Assembly (NCBI RefSeq): GCF_001597725.1
Contig: NZ_LUTR01000001.1
Coordinates: 186,001-250,000, forward strand
From: Neptuniibacter marinus
GTDB taxonomy: Bacteria; Pseudomonadota; Gammaproteobacteria; Pseudomonadales; Balneatricaceae
Reading direction: 5' to 3'
DNA: 64,000 bases
Part shown: piece by piece, positions 47,480-56,654 of the stretch
Layout of the letters: each line of letters starts with the position of its first letter
How positions within the stretch are numbered: position 1 is the first letter of the stretch
Translations under genes and position numbers: made by a program
Notes under the pieces: generated by a model
What the model was told of the DNA's origin: nothing
Seen by the model: only the letters and a program-made list of their open reading frames with translations
Database searches by the model: none

Positions 47480-49018
47480 ATGATACGCTTTAAATCCATG
47501 CAGACATTCGAAAAAGATTCTAAAAGTAAACGACTCCGCACAGCGATAAGCGCTATTATTTCCACAGCTATTTTAACGGGCTGTGGTGCTCTTACCCAAA
47601 AAGCAGCCCAACAGTCGAACAACGAACAATCAGACTCTGGCTTTTGCTACAACGGTGGACGCACAAACGAGTATAGCTGCGACCCAGAAAAAGCAACCCC
47701 GCAAGCAGACATGCGGACAGCGGATATCGATGAAGAATGGATGAACGAAAAGCTATCAGAAGTTCGTTCTTGGCTCGCCGAAGAGAAGCAAGCCATTCTT
47801 AATGGTGAAGCATCTCCAACAGATAAAACAAGCACAACGCCTCAAGAATATATTACAACAGTCAGTATAAGCACACCTACACCTCAGCAAACCTCTCCTG
47901 AGATAGCAAAAATTTTACGCTTCAGCCAACAAGGCCAACATAAAGCCGCACTGACAGCGATTGATAAACTCATTGCTGAAAATCCCAATATGGCTGCAGC
48001 AAAGTTGACTAAAGGGATTGTTACCAACCAGATGGGCGATAAAACATCCGCTAAATCTATTTTTACACAGCTGATGATAGCCTACCCTGATAGACCCGAA
48101 GCGTTTAACAATCTCGCTGTCATTTATGCTGAAGAGGGTAACTTCGCCCAAGCAATAGAAACCTTACAACAAGCCTTTCAGACCCACCCAAGCTATGCCC
48201 AAGTACATAGCAACCTGAAAGAGCTCTATGCGACATTGGCATCTCAGGCTTACAACAAAGCTCTTGACCTTGGAAGTATCGCCGCTAGCCCTGAACTCAC
48301 AATGATCGATCGAGTACCTAGCGATATATCTGGTAATAGTTCTGATCAGTTACTACTCGTAAGCAACGCCGCGACGTTGAGTGCACCGCTACAACAGCAA
48401 GAAGCAAATCCCGCTGAAGTAATACCTACACTGTCAAAAGCTGATGCAACTAAGCAATCTTCTAATGTTATACAAGCCGAAAAAACAGCTGCTGAAATTG
48501 CGGCACTCAGCAACCTAAACCTGCCTCCGGCAAAAAAACCAATCATTCACGAGGCAGGACCGAAACCAACAGACCACATAGTCAAAGCACTAGATACAAA
48601 ACTTGAAAACCACCAAGTTGCCGATCAAGAAGTACCTTCCAAAGCAGTTTCTACTCCCCTTGTTTCAACAGAGCAAGAGATCACTCAAAGCTTACAACGC
48701 TGGGTTCAAGCATGGAGCAATAAAGATTATCAAGGCTACATAAGCGCTTATACTCCTATGTACCGACCTAATTCAAAACTAAGCCATCAGCAGTGGGTTG
48801 ATCAGCGCAAACAACGCATAACTAAACCTAAATTCATTCATGTAGGTATAAACAATATTCAGATTAACATTCTGGGGCAGAATTTAGCGGAAGCACGCTT
48901 TGAGCAGCGTTATGAATCTGACACTTATAAAGATGCGGTCAAAAAGCGGGTAATGATGGTCAATTCCAATGGACAGTGGAAGATCAGCCTTGAAAGAAGC
49001 CTAGGTTTAATCCAGTAA
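47480..49018 (+). CDS. TPR lipoprotein with C-terminal NTF2-like domain
   Basis: A 512-residue protein with a lipoprotein signal (AILTGC, lipidated Cys near 35), a low-complexity spacer, about three tetratricopeptide repeats (about 148-250, with AKLTKGIVTNQMGDKTSAKS and AFNNLAVIYAEEGNFAQAIE), an Ala/Gln-rich linker and a C-terminal NTF2-like domain (about 398-510; W-x3-W then YISAY, ending WKISLE). The same end domain occurs in the proteins encoded at 49083, 50527 and 52576. Two possible starts lie 18 bases apart; neither has a clear ribosome site. Confidence 0.75.
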   Translation: MIRFKSMQTFEKDSKSKRLRTAISAIISTAILTGCGALTQKAAQQSNNEQSDSGFCYNGGRTNEYSCDPEKATPQADMRTADIDEEWMNEKLSEVRSWLAEEKQAILNGEASPTDKTSTTPQEYITTVSISTPTPQQTSPEIAKILRFSQQGQHKAALTAIDKLIAENPNMAAAKLTKGIVTNQMGDKTSAKSIFTQLMIAYPDRPEAFNNLAVIYAEEGNFAQAIETLQQAFQTHPSYAQVHSNLKELYATLASQAYNKALDLGSIAASPELTMIDRVPSDISGNSSDQLLLVSNAATLSAPLQQQEANPAEVIPTLSKADATKQSSNVIQAEKTAAEIAALSNLNLPPAKKPIIHEAGPKPTDHIVKALDTKLENHQVADQEVPSKAVSTPLVSTEQEITQSLQRWVQAWSNKDYQGYISAYTPMYRPNSKLSHQQWVDQRKQRITKPKFIHVGINNIQINILGQNLAEARFEQRYESDTYKDAVKKRVMMVNSNGQWKISLERSLGLIQ

Positions 49019-49040
49019 AACTTATTGATGAGAATGAATA

Positions 49041-49068
49041 AAAAAACGTCCTTTACTGGACGTTTTTT
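49041..49068. terminator. Bidirectional terminator between two NTF2-like-domain genes
   Basis: An 11-bp perfect stem, AAAAAACGTCC (49041-49051) with GGACGTTTTTT (49058-49068), flanked by A and T runs, between convergent genes. Confidence 0.92.
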
Positions 49069-49082
49069 ATTGGTCACAAATA

Positions 49083-50495
49083 TTACAACTCAGATCCAGG
49101 TCGTTTTAATACGACGGTACCCTCAGCTGCTTCTGACGCAATTTTCCAACCCTCTGCAGTTAACTGCAACTCTAAACGCTTTGTAGTCTCATCAGCATAG
49201 CCAGGCTTTTCAAAACGCTGATAGAACTCAATACGATACCAATGGGTGTTTAAACGTGAAAAGGTTGGTGTTCCTAGCTCAAGCTTTATCCATTCTGGCG
49301 ACAATAATCGTTCTTTCCTAAACTGCCTCCACTCCTCTACTGGCATATCTACACCATACAGAGAAGCATCTTGAATATAACTCCCTATATACACATCCCA
49401 GTTTTGAGATTGCCAAGCTTGATGCCAAACCTCAAACACCTTCCTTACTTCATCCTCATTATTCATCGCAGCGACTGGGCTCACTTGCTTTTCAGATGTC
49501 TCATCTTCTAATAATGAATGATTCAACACATTGCCTGGCGTTGTGGAGATTACCTTCAGAACATCTCGACCATCAATGTTCCCTGTATAACTTGGAGAGA
49601 AACCGGCATCATTAACAGCGATAAACCTACGAGTTAGTTCACTCTTATCACTCCATAATTCACCTTTTGCCTCTTCAACCACTGCGGTCAAATCGGCGAC
49701 AAGAACCGGATTTAACATTATTTGGTTCTGAGCTGCTGAACCGGCATGATCAATATTTTGAGTAGCTCGTATCGACTCTAAAGGAACAGCCTCACCATTT
49801 AACTTGACCTGTGGTGTTATCGGCTCTGAAACTTGCTCTAACACTCCATTATTAGTCACTTCTTCATCATCCAGAAGTTCGACCGTTAAAGGCACCATTG
49901 AGTCTTTAACAACCTCATCAATAGTCGCCGAAACTTTATCCTCTGAAGCTTCGCCCATAAAACCGCTATACCAAGTCCAAAGACCCAACCCGACTAAAGC
50001 GATAAATCCAATCCAGAGTATAGTCTTAGCAAAAAAGGCAGAAGAGCTGTTGGCATTAAAACCATCTTGATAGAAGCCATCCAGCTTAGCCGCTAGGGAT
50101 GGATTAACCTTCAAGATTGAGACAAGCTCGGGCGTACTCACTAGCAAAACAACAACAGCAGCACCCTGTTCATCACATACCGAAGGCAAACTCAAAAGGT
50201 AAGTTAACGCCTGTACATCAACACTTTCGCAATCAATTGTGATTAACAGCTTTTTGCCCACTAAAAGGCGTTTTTTTAAGGCTTGAAGAATTAAGGATGC
50301 ACTTTGTTCAACAGAAAGGTAGTCGGCCAAAGCCGCCTGCAAACTAAGGAATTCTAGCTTGCCCTCACATTGAAAGTGATCTGGATAATGTTGCTGAGTT
50401 TGTGCTAAAAGCTTATTGACCCAAACCCTAGGGCCATCAATACGAACAACCTGATGCTGATCTATATTTTGGAGTAATAGCTCAGAAGCATTCAT
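49083..50495 (-). CDS. Single-pass membrane protein with pseudo-ATPase and NTF2-like domains
   Basis: A 470-residue protein. The N-terminal 150 residues look like a decayed ExeA/AAA module: a Walker-B-like KKLLITIDCESVD is present but there is no P-loop. A membrane helix follows (about 157-176, TILWIGFIALVGLGLWTWY), then a disordered acidic linker and a C-terminal NTF2-like domain (about 348-455; VWHQAWQSQNWDVYIGSY ... WKIASE). The layout mirrors the true ATPase encoded at 52576, so this may be a paralogue that lost nucleotide binding. Downstream of the L,D-transpeptidase gene by 31 bases, likely cotranscribed. Confidence 0.7.
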   Translation of the reverse strand: MNASELLLQNIDQHQVVRIDGPRVWVNKLLAQTQQHYPDHFQCEGKLEFLSLQAALADYLSVEQSASLILQALKKRLLVGKKLLITIDCESVDVQALTYLLSLPSVCDEQGAAVVVLLVSTPELVSILKVNPSLAAKLDGFYQDGFNANSSSAFFAKTILWIGFIALVGLGLWTWYSGFMGEASEDKVSATIDEVVKDSMVPLTVELLDDEEVTNNGVLEQVSEPITPQVKLNGEAVPLESIRATQNIDHAGSAAQNQIMLNPVLVADLTAVVEEAKGELWSDKSELTRRFIAVNDAGFSPSYTGNIDGRDVLKVISTTPGNVLNHSLLEDETSEKQVSPVAAMNNEDEVRKVFEVWHQAWQSQNWDVYIGSYIQDASLYGVDMPVEEWRQFRKERLLSPEWIKLELGTPTFSRLNTHWYRIEFYQRFEKPGYADETTKRLELQLTAEGWKIASEAAEGTVVLKRPGSEL

Positions 50496-50526
50496 ATATT
50501 ATAGCGCCCAGCTCACTTAGCATGGA

Positions 50527-51741
50527 TTAAGGTTTACCTACAGAAGGTAAACCTTCATAAGCAATTCGCCAGCGGTCATTTTCAAACGTCCAATATTGAC
50601 GCTTAATAGACTTCCCTTGAAGGTTGCTACTTTTATAATCTTGGCGAAAAGTAGCCACAACAAGATCTGGGTTGTCTGGATAGCGATAGAGACTTAGGTT
50701 ATCAACATCAACATCTATGAATTTTTTACTGCGATTTACGCGCTTTTTATAATTAGAGAACTGTTTCAGATCTCTTTTCCCATCATGATAGTTTGTCGCA
50801 TAATTCTGAATATAACGAGAATGTTCAAGGCTTTCCCAATCAGCAGCCCAACGCTCAATTAAACTATTAAAACGTTCACGTTGCGCTAACCAGTCCTGTT
50901 TTTTAATCCAACGAATGTTATGCCCCACCAAAACAGGGGTGTCTTTAAAATCTATCTTTTGGTCAAGTTCGATAAAATCTGGATTCGTAAGGGAGATACA
51001 CCCTTCACTGGCTTTAGGCGGGCGGCTGTAAGTTTCAACTGGAGATCCATGTAACCATATACCATTACCTGTTCTTCCTAAACGCTCATCCCATACATTA
51101 GGGTAATTGAGTGGCAATGCACCAGACCCATAACGTGAAGGTAGATTCTTATCCTCTAAACGCCCTGTAATAAAATAAACGCCTAATGGTGTTTTTAAAT
51201 CTCCTCTTTTCTCTTTGCCAACTCCACCTCGTCCGTAGGAAGCATAGAAATCTTTGACTAAAACAGGAACACCATCATGATTTTTAAACAGAAATAACCG
51301 AGAGAGTCTCGTATCTACAACGACTGCATATTTCTGATTTTCTGACATTTTCAACATATCAGCAGGTAGCATATCAATGGATGGCTTTTCCATCTCCATC
51401 AATAAACGCACTTTAGCTTCAGAAATTAATCCATCTATTTTCTGTTTATCATTATGGCTGCCAGAGCTACTTAAAGGCGCTCCTTGTGCTTGAGCAGATA
51501 AAATATCTGCATAGACAAGCTGAGCAAGGCGAAAGTCTGGGCGGCGTTCAGTCAACTGTTTCAGGTCAATTAATGCCGAATCTAACTCATGACTACTCAG
51601 ATTCTTTAAACCACTTAATAAAAGCTCTTCATTACCATCAGACAAACCATAAGGACTTTGAGATAACTCATCCGCTGCGGCATTCCCAAATGAGGAAAGT
51701 ATTACCCAAGCAATTACAGAACCGATCAAACTTTTTGTCAT
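50527..51741 (-). CDS. L,D-transpeptidase (YkuD) with C-terminal NTF2-like domain
   Basis: A 404-residue periplasmic enzyme with a signal peptide (about 1-23, GNAAA-DE). The YkuD domain (about 132-265) starts YAVVVDTRLSRLFLFKN, has IWLHGSP and the catalytic pattern SEGCISLTN (His/Ser/Cys). After it comes an NTF2-like domain (about 290-400; RWAADWESLEHSRYIQNY ... WRIAYE). The arrangement resembles H. pylori Csd6, where an L,D-carboxypeptidase carries a C-terminal NTF2-like domain. It should act on peptidoglycan stem peptides or tether proteins to them. Confidence 0.88.
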   Translation of the reverse strand: MTKSLIGSVIAWVILSSFGNAAADELSQSPYGLSDGNEELLLSGLKNLSSHELDSALIDLKQLTERRPDFRLAQLVYADILSAQAQGAPLSSSGSHNDKQKIDGLISEAKVRLLMEMEKPSIDMLPADMLKMSENQKYAVVVDTRLSRLFLFKNHDGVPVLVKDFYASYGRGGVGKEKRGDLKTPLGVYFITGRLEDKNLPSRYGSGALPLNYPNVWDERLGRTGNGIWLHGSPVETYSRPPKASEGCISLTNPDFIELDQKIDFKDTPVLVGHNIRWIKKQDWLAQRERFNSLIERWAADWESLEHSRYIQNYATNYHDGKRDLKQFSNYKKRVNRSKKFIDVDVDNLSLYRYPDNPDLVVATFRQDYKSSNLQGKSIKRQYWTFENDRWRIAYEGLPSVGKP

Positions 51742-52036
51742 TTACCCAAACAACCCCAACGTAATTTAAGCTCTAATTATAACGATATTCAGTGTTAATG
51801 GGACTTAATTTATTTAGATAAACAGCTAATTTCGAAGAAAACTCTGCCTGAACGTTATTTTATAGCATCTAAATCAACACTTTCTAAAACACTCCGCCTT
51901 ATTAAGCTCGTGGTCGCTTATTTAAAACAAAGTTTTCAACCAATCAAAGCATACTTTTAGTAGCTACTAACGGAAACAGGTCAACCTCTCTTAAATTCAA
52001 CCTCGCTTACATTCAACAAACAACGATCAATCCCTG

Positions 52037-52066
52037 TTGTTTAAACTCAATTAATCTCGCTATACT
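52037..52066 (+). promoter_or_regulatory. Putative sigma-70 promoter of hinT
   Basis: TTGTTT (52037-52042) and TATACT (52061-52066) are 18 bases apart, 28 bases before the hinT ATG. The remainder of the 353-base gap 51742-52094 shows no gene. Confidence 0.45.
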
Positions 52067-52094
52067 GCTAAAAAAGCTTTATTGAGAGAGAATT

Positions 52095-52466
52095 ATGGAC
52101 TGCCTTTTTTGTAAAATTATCAATAAAGAGATACCTGCACAGATCGTTTATGAAGATGAGCATGTAATTGCTTTTAATGATATTAATCCCCAAGCACCAA
52201 CCCATTTGCTGATTATTCCTCGCATACACATATCAACGCTAAATGATATTAGCGAAGAACAAACACCTCTCATCGGTCACATGATAAAAAGTGCTGCCAC
52301 TATTGCTAAACAGATGGGGTTTGAGGAAGACGGCTACCGCACAGTTTTCAATTGCAATGAAGATGGTGGACAAACGGTTTACCACATTCACCTACATCTG
52401 CTCGGTGGTAAAGCTATGGGTTGGCCCCCTTATCAAGATAAATTGAAAACAGCGATAGAGCAGTAA
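52095..52466 (+). CDS. hinT: HIT-family purine nucleoside phosphoramidase
   Basis: A 123-residue HinT-like protein: CLFCKIINKEIPAQIVYED at the N-terminus and the catalytic histidine triad HIHLHLLGG near 98-106. It hydrolyses adenosine phosphoramidates. GAGAGAGAATT precedes the ATG. It lies between two members of the NTF2-like-domain group but shares no domain with them. Confidence 0.93.
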   Translation: MDCLFCKIINKEIPAQIVYEDEHVIAFNDINPQAPTHLLIIPRIHISTLNDISEEQTPLIGHMIKSAATIAKQMGFEEDGYRTVFNCNEDGGQTVYHIHLHLLGGKAMGWPPYQDKLKTAIEQ

Positions 52467-52575
52467 ACAGCCGACTTAATAACCTTGGGCACTCTGTAAT
52501 TGGAAGTCGTATCCAAAAGGAATATAATTGCAGCTAACTTATACATATAGAATGTAATCGAGATTAGCCTTAATC

Positions 52576-54480
52576 ATGCTACAGGAAAATCAGCTTCACG
52601 CTGAGAGTAATCACGGATCAGAGAATAGTGAACAACCTTTAATAACCCCTTATCGACATAGGGGTTATAAAAAAGCACTTTATGCTTTACGTGATGCTCT
52701 CGATAATCACAGCGCAGTCATCCTCAAAGGGGTGGAAGGCACAGGTAAAACCACACTTGTATCTGAGCTGATTAGTGATTATCAACACAAAGGGGTTCCT
52801 GTTGTACGGTTCGATACGGCACTGACTAAACCGTCACAGTTTTATTCGAAACTAGCCGAATGCCTCAAGGTACCCAAACAAAAAAAAGATCTGATTCAAG
52901 CACTGCGTGACACTAAAGATGCGGGTCAATATTGCTTAGTCGTTATAGATCAAGAAGCTATAGATTCATCGGAAACTGTTGCTGACGCGCTTAAACAGCT
53001 TTGCTTAACATCAGAAACAACGGCTGGTGCAATTAAACTCATCGTAGTTCGCAAAGACTATTTAGTTATCCACACAGGTAAAACACCTGAGGCTGATTTT
53101 CATAATTGGATCAAAACTGAAGTCACTCTTAATCCTCTACAAATAGACGATATCGAAGGCTATCTATATTACCTGTGCGCTATAAAAGGCCTCCCCCCTA
53201 CACCTTATGAAATAGGCACAGACTTCTCAATGATAGAACAAACAGAGGGGCGGATCAGCCGTCTAAAAGCCCTTTTGTTGCCTTTGATTCACAAAGATGT
53301 GATTACCCGTAAAGACTTTGCAAACAATGAACATAACAGCAAGCCTTTGCATACCAATCATTCAGGTATTTTTGCCTTAGCTTTTGTCGCCATACTAGCC
53401 TTAGGCGTCGGCATAAATCACTTTTTATTTTCAGATGAACCTCAGCCATCTTCAGAACCCCCAGCAGTAGCGGTCTTTGCTGAATCAGAACCCACAGCTT
53501 CAGGAACCCAGCAGACAGCGAATTTCAGTGTAACGCCGCCAAGTGTTGCCAAAGATAAATCGCAAAGCACGGTTAAGACTACGGATCTTAAAACCACTGA
53601 TTTAACAAACCAAGGCACCAGCATATCGACAGCTAGTGCTAAGAATAACGCAGCTAACAAACCTGAGAACCCTCTACCTACCGATGCTTCACCCGACCAA
53701 TTCCAAACTGAAGTAAAAATGAAACTACTACAGTTAGAGACTGAATTAACCGAGGCTAAAATAGAAAACAACCGCCTACAACTAGCATTGATTGAGGCGC
53801 AAAAAGAGCAAGACGCAAAAATACAACGCGCGCTTGATACGAAAAAGAAAGAGGAGCTTAGCTCCACTGTAGAAGCAGAAGCTACATCCAGTAACTCAGA
53901 TAACCCCTCAAAAGAAAGCCTTGCAGCTAATAAAACTGAAGCGCTATCACCGATTACTGAAACCTCAGCACAACTAACTTCAGAACCACTCAGTGTAGAT
54001 CAAGCCAGCGTTACTAAAGTGCCACAAAACGATACAACACAAGAAGACTCTGCTACAGATAAGGTTGTAAGCACAGATCACAACACAACCCCTACTGTTG
54101 CGACCTCTCAGAAAGAGAAACAGCCATTAGATCAAGCGACAGCACTTATTAATCGTTGGCAGAATGCTTGGCAAACTCAAAACCATGAAGATTATATTTT
54201 CACTTACACATCCGTCTTTAATGGCCCATACAAAACTCATCAACGCTGGTTACAGAAAAGACACACCGCTTTAACAACACCGGAATGGATTAAGCTAGAA
54301 CGAACTGAGTTCTCAAATATCCAACTGTCCGATTCGACGGTGACCGTTGATTTTTGGATCAACTATGAAGCATCCAACGGCTATAAAGATAAAACCCTTA
54401 AACGCCTCACCATAGAGAATATCGAGGGTGAGTGGCTTATTAGTAAGGAACAAAATTTAGAAGTACAACCACTGCTTTAA
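52576..54480 (+). CDS. ExeA-like membrane ATPase with C-terminal NTF2-like domain
   Basis: A 634-residue protein: AAA/ExeA-type ATPase (about 20-240) with P-loop GVEGTGKTTL and Walker B CLVVIDQEAI; a membrane helix (about 257-278); a long Ser/Thr/Ala-rich linker with a coiled coil (about 375-420, LLQLETELTEAKIENNRLQL); and a C-terminal NTF2-like domain (about 520-630; INRWQNAWQTQNHEDYI ... WLISKE). ATPase inside and NTF2-like domain outside suggest energy or signal transfer across the inner membrane, as ExeA does for secretin assembly. Partners may be the other three proteins with this end domain. Confidence 0.8.
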   Translation: MLQENQLHAESNHGSENSEQPLITPYRHRGYKKALYALRDALDNHSAVILKGVEGTGKTTLVSELISDYQHKGVPVVRFDTALTKPSQFYSKLAECLKVPKQKKDLIQALRDTKDAGQYCLVVIDQEAIDSSETVADALKQLCLTSETTAGAIKLIVVRKDYLVIHTGKTPEADFHNWIKTEVTLNPLQIDDIEGYLYYLCAIKGLPPTPYEIGTDFSMIEQTEGRISRLKALLLPLIHKDVITRKDFANNEHNSKPLHTNHSGIFALAFVAILALGVGINHFLFSDEPQPSSEPPAVAVFAESEPTASGTQQTANFSVTPPSVAKDKSQSTVKTTDLKTTDLTNQGTSISTASAKNNAANKPENPLPTDASPDQFQTEVKMKLLQLETELTEAKIENNRLQLALIEAQKEQDAKIQRALDTKKKEELSSTVEAEATSSNSDNPSKESLAANKTEALSPITETSAQLTSEPLSVDQASVTKVPQNDTTQEDSATDKVVSTDHNTTPTVATSQKEKQPLDQATALINRWQNAWQTQNHEDYIFTYTSVFNGPYKTHQRWLQKRHTALTTPEWIKLERTEFSNIQLSDSTVTVDFWINYEASNGYKDKTLKRLTIENIEGEWLISKEQNLEVQPLL

Positions 54481-54517
54481 CAGTGCCTATCTTCCAGATA
54501 CTTTGAATTTACAGGAT

Positions 54518-54559
54518 GTACAACGATTACTTAGGTAATGGTTGTACTCTGCTTTTTTA
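54518..54559. terminator. Terminator after the ExeA-like gene
   Basis: GTACAAC-g-ATTAC (54518-54530) pairs with GTAAT-g-GTTGTAC (54535-54547), loop TTAG, followed by CTCTGCTTTTTT. Convergent genes lie on either side. Confidence 0.8.
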
Positions 54560-54567
54560 CTGATTAT

Positions 54568-55008
54568 CTAACAAGGATATACAGGAAACTCTGCAGCGTA
54601 CTTATCTATCCACTCCTCTGCCGCCTCCTCTGAACTCAGCTGACGCCCCTCTTCATTAAGCACCTTCTGGCGATACTCCTCTATATGACAAACTTGCTCA
54701 ACCATTCTTACCGAATAAGCCGTAGCAAAATCAGAAAAGCCTATACCTACTAGATATCCAGCACCCTCTCCTTTACACCAAAGAACATGACCAATCGTTT
54801 TAAATGAAGGATCATTTAACCAAATATCAACCTCAACAGCTTGCCCTGCACTCATTGCTTCAGGTGATTCACATGAAAGTCCACCCACACTAATATCATT
54901 TGTTTGAACACAGCGTGGAGCGTAACTCGATAAGCTCTCTGAGCTATAATTAGGTACAGAAAGTTGAATAGGTATTCCTGTAGCATGCCTTATAAAACGG
55001 CGAGGCAT
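54568..55008 (-). CDS. PilZ-domain c-di-GMP receptor
   Basis: A 146-residue single PilZ domain. Both binding motifs are present: RRFIRHA (RxxxR, residues 3-7) and NDISVGGL (DxSxxG). It should bind c-di-GMP and act through protein contacts. Together with the H-NOX/EAL locus it adds to the c-di-GMP content of the window; no target is adjacent. Confidence 0.88.
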   Translation of the reverse strand: MPRRFIRHATGIPIQLSVPNYSSESLSSYAPRCVQTNDISVGGLSCESPEAMSAGQAVEVDIWLNDPSFKTIGHVLWCKGEGAGYLVGIGFSDFATAYSVRMVEQVCHIEEYRQKVLNEEGRQLSSEEAAEEWIDKYAAEFPVYPC

Positions 55009-55057
55009 AACTCTCCCCCCTTTACCTTTAATACATCTCAGTGTAGACCTAATATAA

Positions 55058-55085
55058 AAAAAGAGAACATAAATGCTCTCTTTTT
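55058..55085 (-). terminator. Terminator of the DUF2333 gene
   Basis: AAAAAGAGAaCAT pairs with ATGCTCTCTTTTT with one mismatch and a two-base loop; the minus strand continues into a U tract. It is 29 bases after the DUF2333 stop. Confidence 0.75.
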
Positions 55086-55113
55086 AGCTCCAAGACACGC
55101 TGGCACAGTAGTA

Positions 55114-56148
55114 TTAGCCTTTACTCAATAGGTCTCGCAAATCAATAATTGACGCGTTTGCTCGAGAAATATAATTAGCCATTACCAATGAGTGATTTGC
55201 AAAAAGACCAAATCCCCCACCATTTAAGATCATTGGGCTCCATACAGTATCTTGAGTAGCCTCAAGCTCTCGTATAATTTGACGTAAACTTACCCGTGCA
55301 TTTTTCTTTGCCAGTACCGGCCCAAAATCATGCTCGATCGCTTTCATAATATGTAATAAGGCCCATGCAGATCCCCGTGCCTCAAAGAAGACATCATCGA
55401 TCTCTAGCCATGCAGTTTTGATTTCGGCCTCGCTCGCGACTATCGTGGACTGTTCCGCCTCGGCATCCCCTGCTAAATCCGTATTCAAACGCTTCTGACC
55501 TACACTAGCACTCAAGCGTTGTGACAAACTTCCCAAACGCGTTTGCACATCACCCAACCAGTTATTAAGATTATCTGCTCGAGCAAAAAACTGAGCTTCA
55601 GTTTCCTCTTTACTTACCAAAGCAAGTTGATAACTTAACAAGGCATCTAAACCCTCTTCATATTGCGATTCAGACGAAGGGATCAGCCAGCTATTGGCAT
55701 CAAAGTTGAACTGCGGTTCAGCTACTGTCAGTGCTAAATATTCTACAGATTGAGATTGAGAACGACTAAAATCTTTCCGCATTGCTCTAGCTAAATCGCG
55801 GGATTGCACTAATACCCCATACTCCCAGTTACTAATGTTATCTAACCACACACCTGGAGGTGCTATATCATTACTAATATATCCACCCGGCTTATGTAGC
55901 AATGTATCAACCAAACGATGTAGGGTGAAAACTGTAGTGTACCCAGTAGTAATCTCTAGACCTCGCTCATCAGCGTCAATCTCTGCTTCAGATATAGGAT
56001 CAAACGCACTTGGGGTAATACTCCAATAAATACCTAAAGGTATAGAGACAACAATCGTCAATAAAATCGCTGCAAAGAATGCGCGACTTATTTTACCGCC
56101 CGGCATGTTATCCCAAAAATCCAAAAACCAATCAATCAATAATCCCAT
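55114..56148 (-). CDS. DUF2333-family membrane protein
   Basis: A 344-residue protein with one N-terminal membrane helix (about 21-41) and a mostly helical, probably periplasmic body. WDNMPGGKISRAFFAA and HKPGGYISNDIAPPGVWLDN are family-like stretches. DUF2333 has no known function. Single gene. Confidence 0.8.
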   Translation of the reverse strand: MGLLIDWFLDFWDNMPGGKISRAFFAAILLTIVVSIPLGIYWSITPSAFDPISEAEIDADERGLEITTGYTTVFTLHRLVDTLLHKPGGYISNDIAPPGVWLDNISNWEYGVLVQSRDLARAMRKDFSRSQSQSVEYLALTVAEPQFNFDANSWLIPSSESQYEEGLDALLSYQLALVSKEETEAQFFARADNLNNWLGDVQTRLGSLSQRLSASVGQKRLNTDLAGDAEAEQSTIVASEAEIKTAWLEIDDVFFEARGSAWALLHIMKAIEHDFGPVLAKKNARVSLRQIIRELEATQDTVWSPMILNGGGFGLFANHSLVMANYISRANASIIDLRDLLSKG

Positions 56149-56654
56149 GAAATTTCCTCAACCCATAAAGCGGCTATTACAATCTGACAACCTGATCCAA
56201 CTCGCTATAACGCACATATTTTGCATTTTAACGTATAAGAAAACCCTATTCTAACAGCCCATAACTTTAGATGCGCACATTAAGTTCTTGCCTTAACAAA
56301 GATATATCAACATCACCTAATAAAAAATATTTCCACACTAAATGTTACCTATTTTTTTTATCAGCACTACTCATAAAACTAAACAAAAGAGGCCCTACAA
56401 AACAAGTACATATTATTTTAATATTCAACCCAATATTAAGTATTAGGCAAGATACCAAGTAATAATAAAACCTCCTCCTAAGTTTTAAATATTAATATCT
56501 TCAAACTCTTAACTTAAAATGACATACATCATTAGAAAAAAATGTTGCAGCGCGTCATAATTAAGCAATAAACTAAAGATATTCTGTTGTTAATACATCG
56601 CTTTAGAATAAGTATTGGCATGTTACTTTATGATAAAAAAATCCCGAGGCCTCA
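56149..56654. other. Gene-free AT-rich gap
   Basis: These 506 bases separate the divergent DUF2333 and phosphotransacetylase genes. Short frames occur, but none has a ribosome site or a protein-like sequence. It presumably holds the promoters for both genes; no clear operator palindrome was seen. Confidence 0.5.

Noticed and set aside
53442-53867. A 141-codon Ser/Cys-rich open frame antisense to the ExeA-like gene
   Set aside because: It lies opposite the repetitive linker and coiled coil and resembles no protein.
56271-56462. A 63-codon frame in the 506-base gap
   Set aside because: Low-complexity, AT-driven sequence without ribosome site or recognisable motif.
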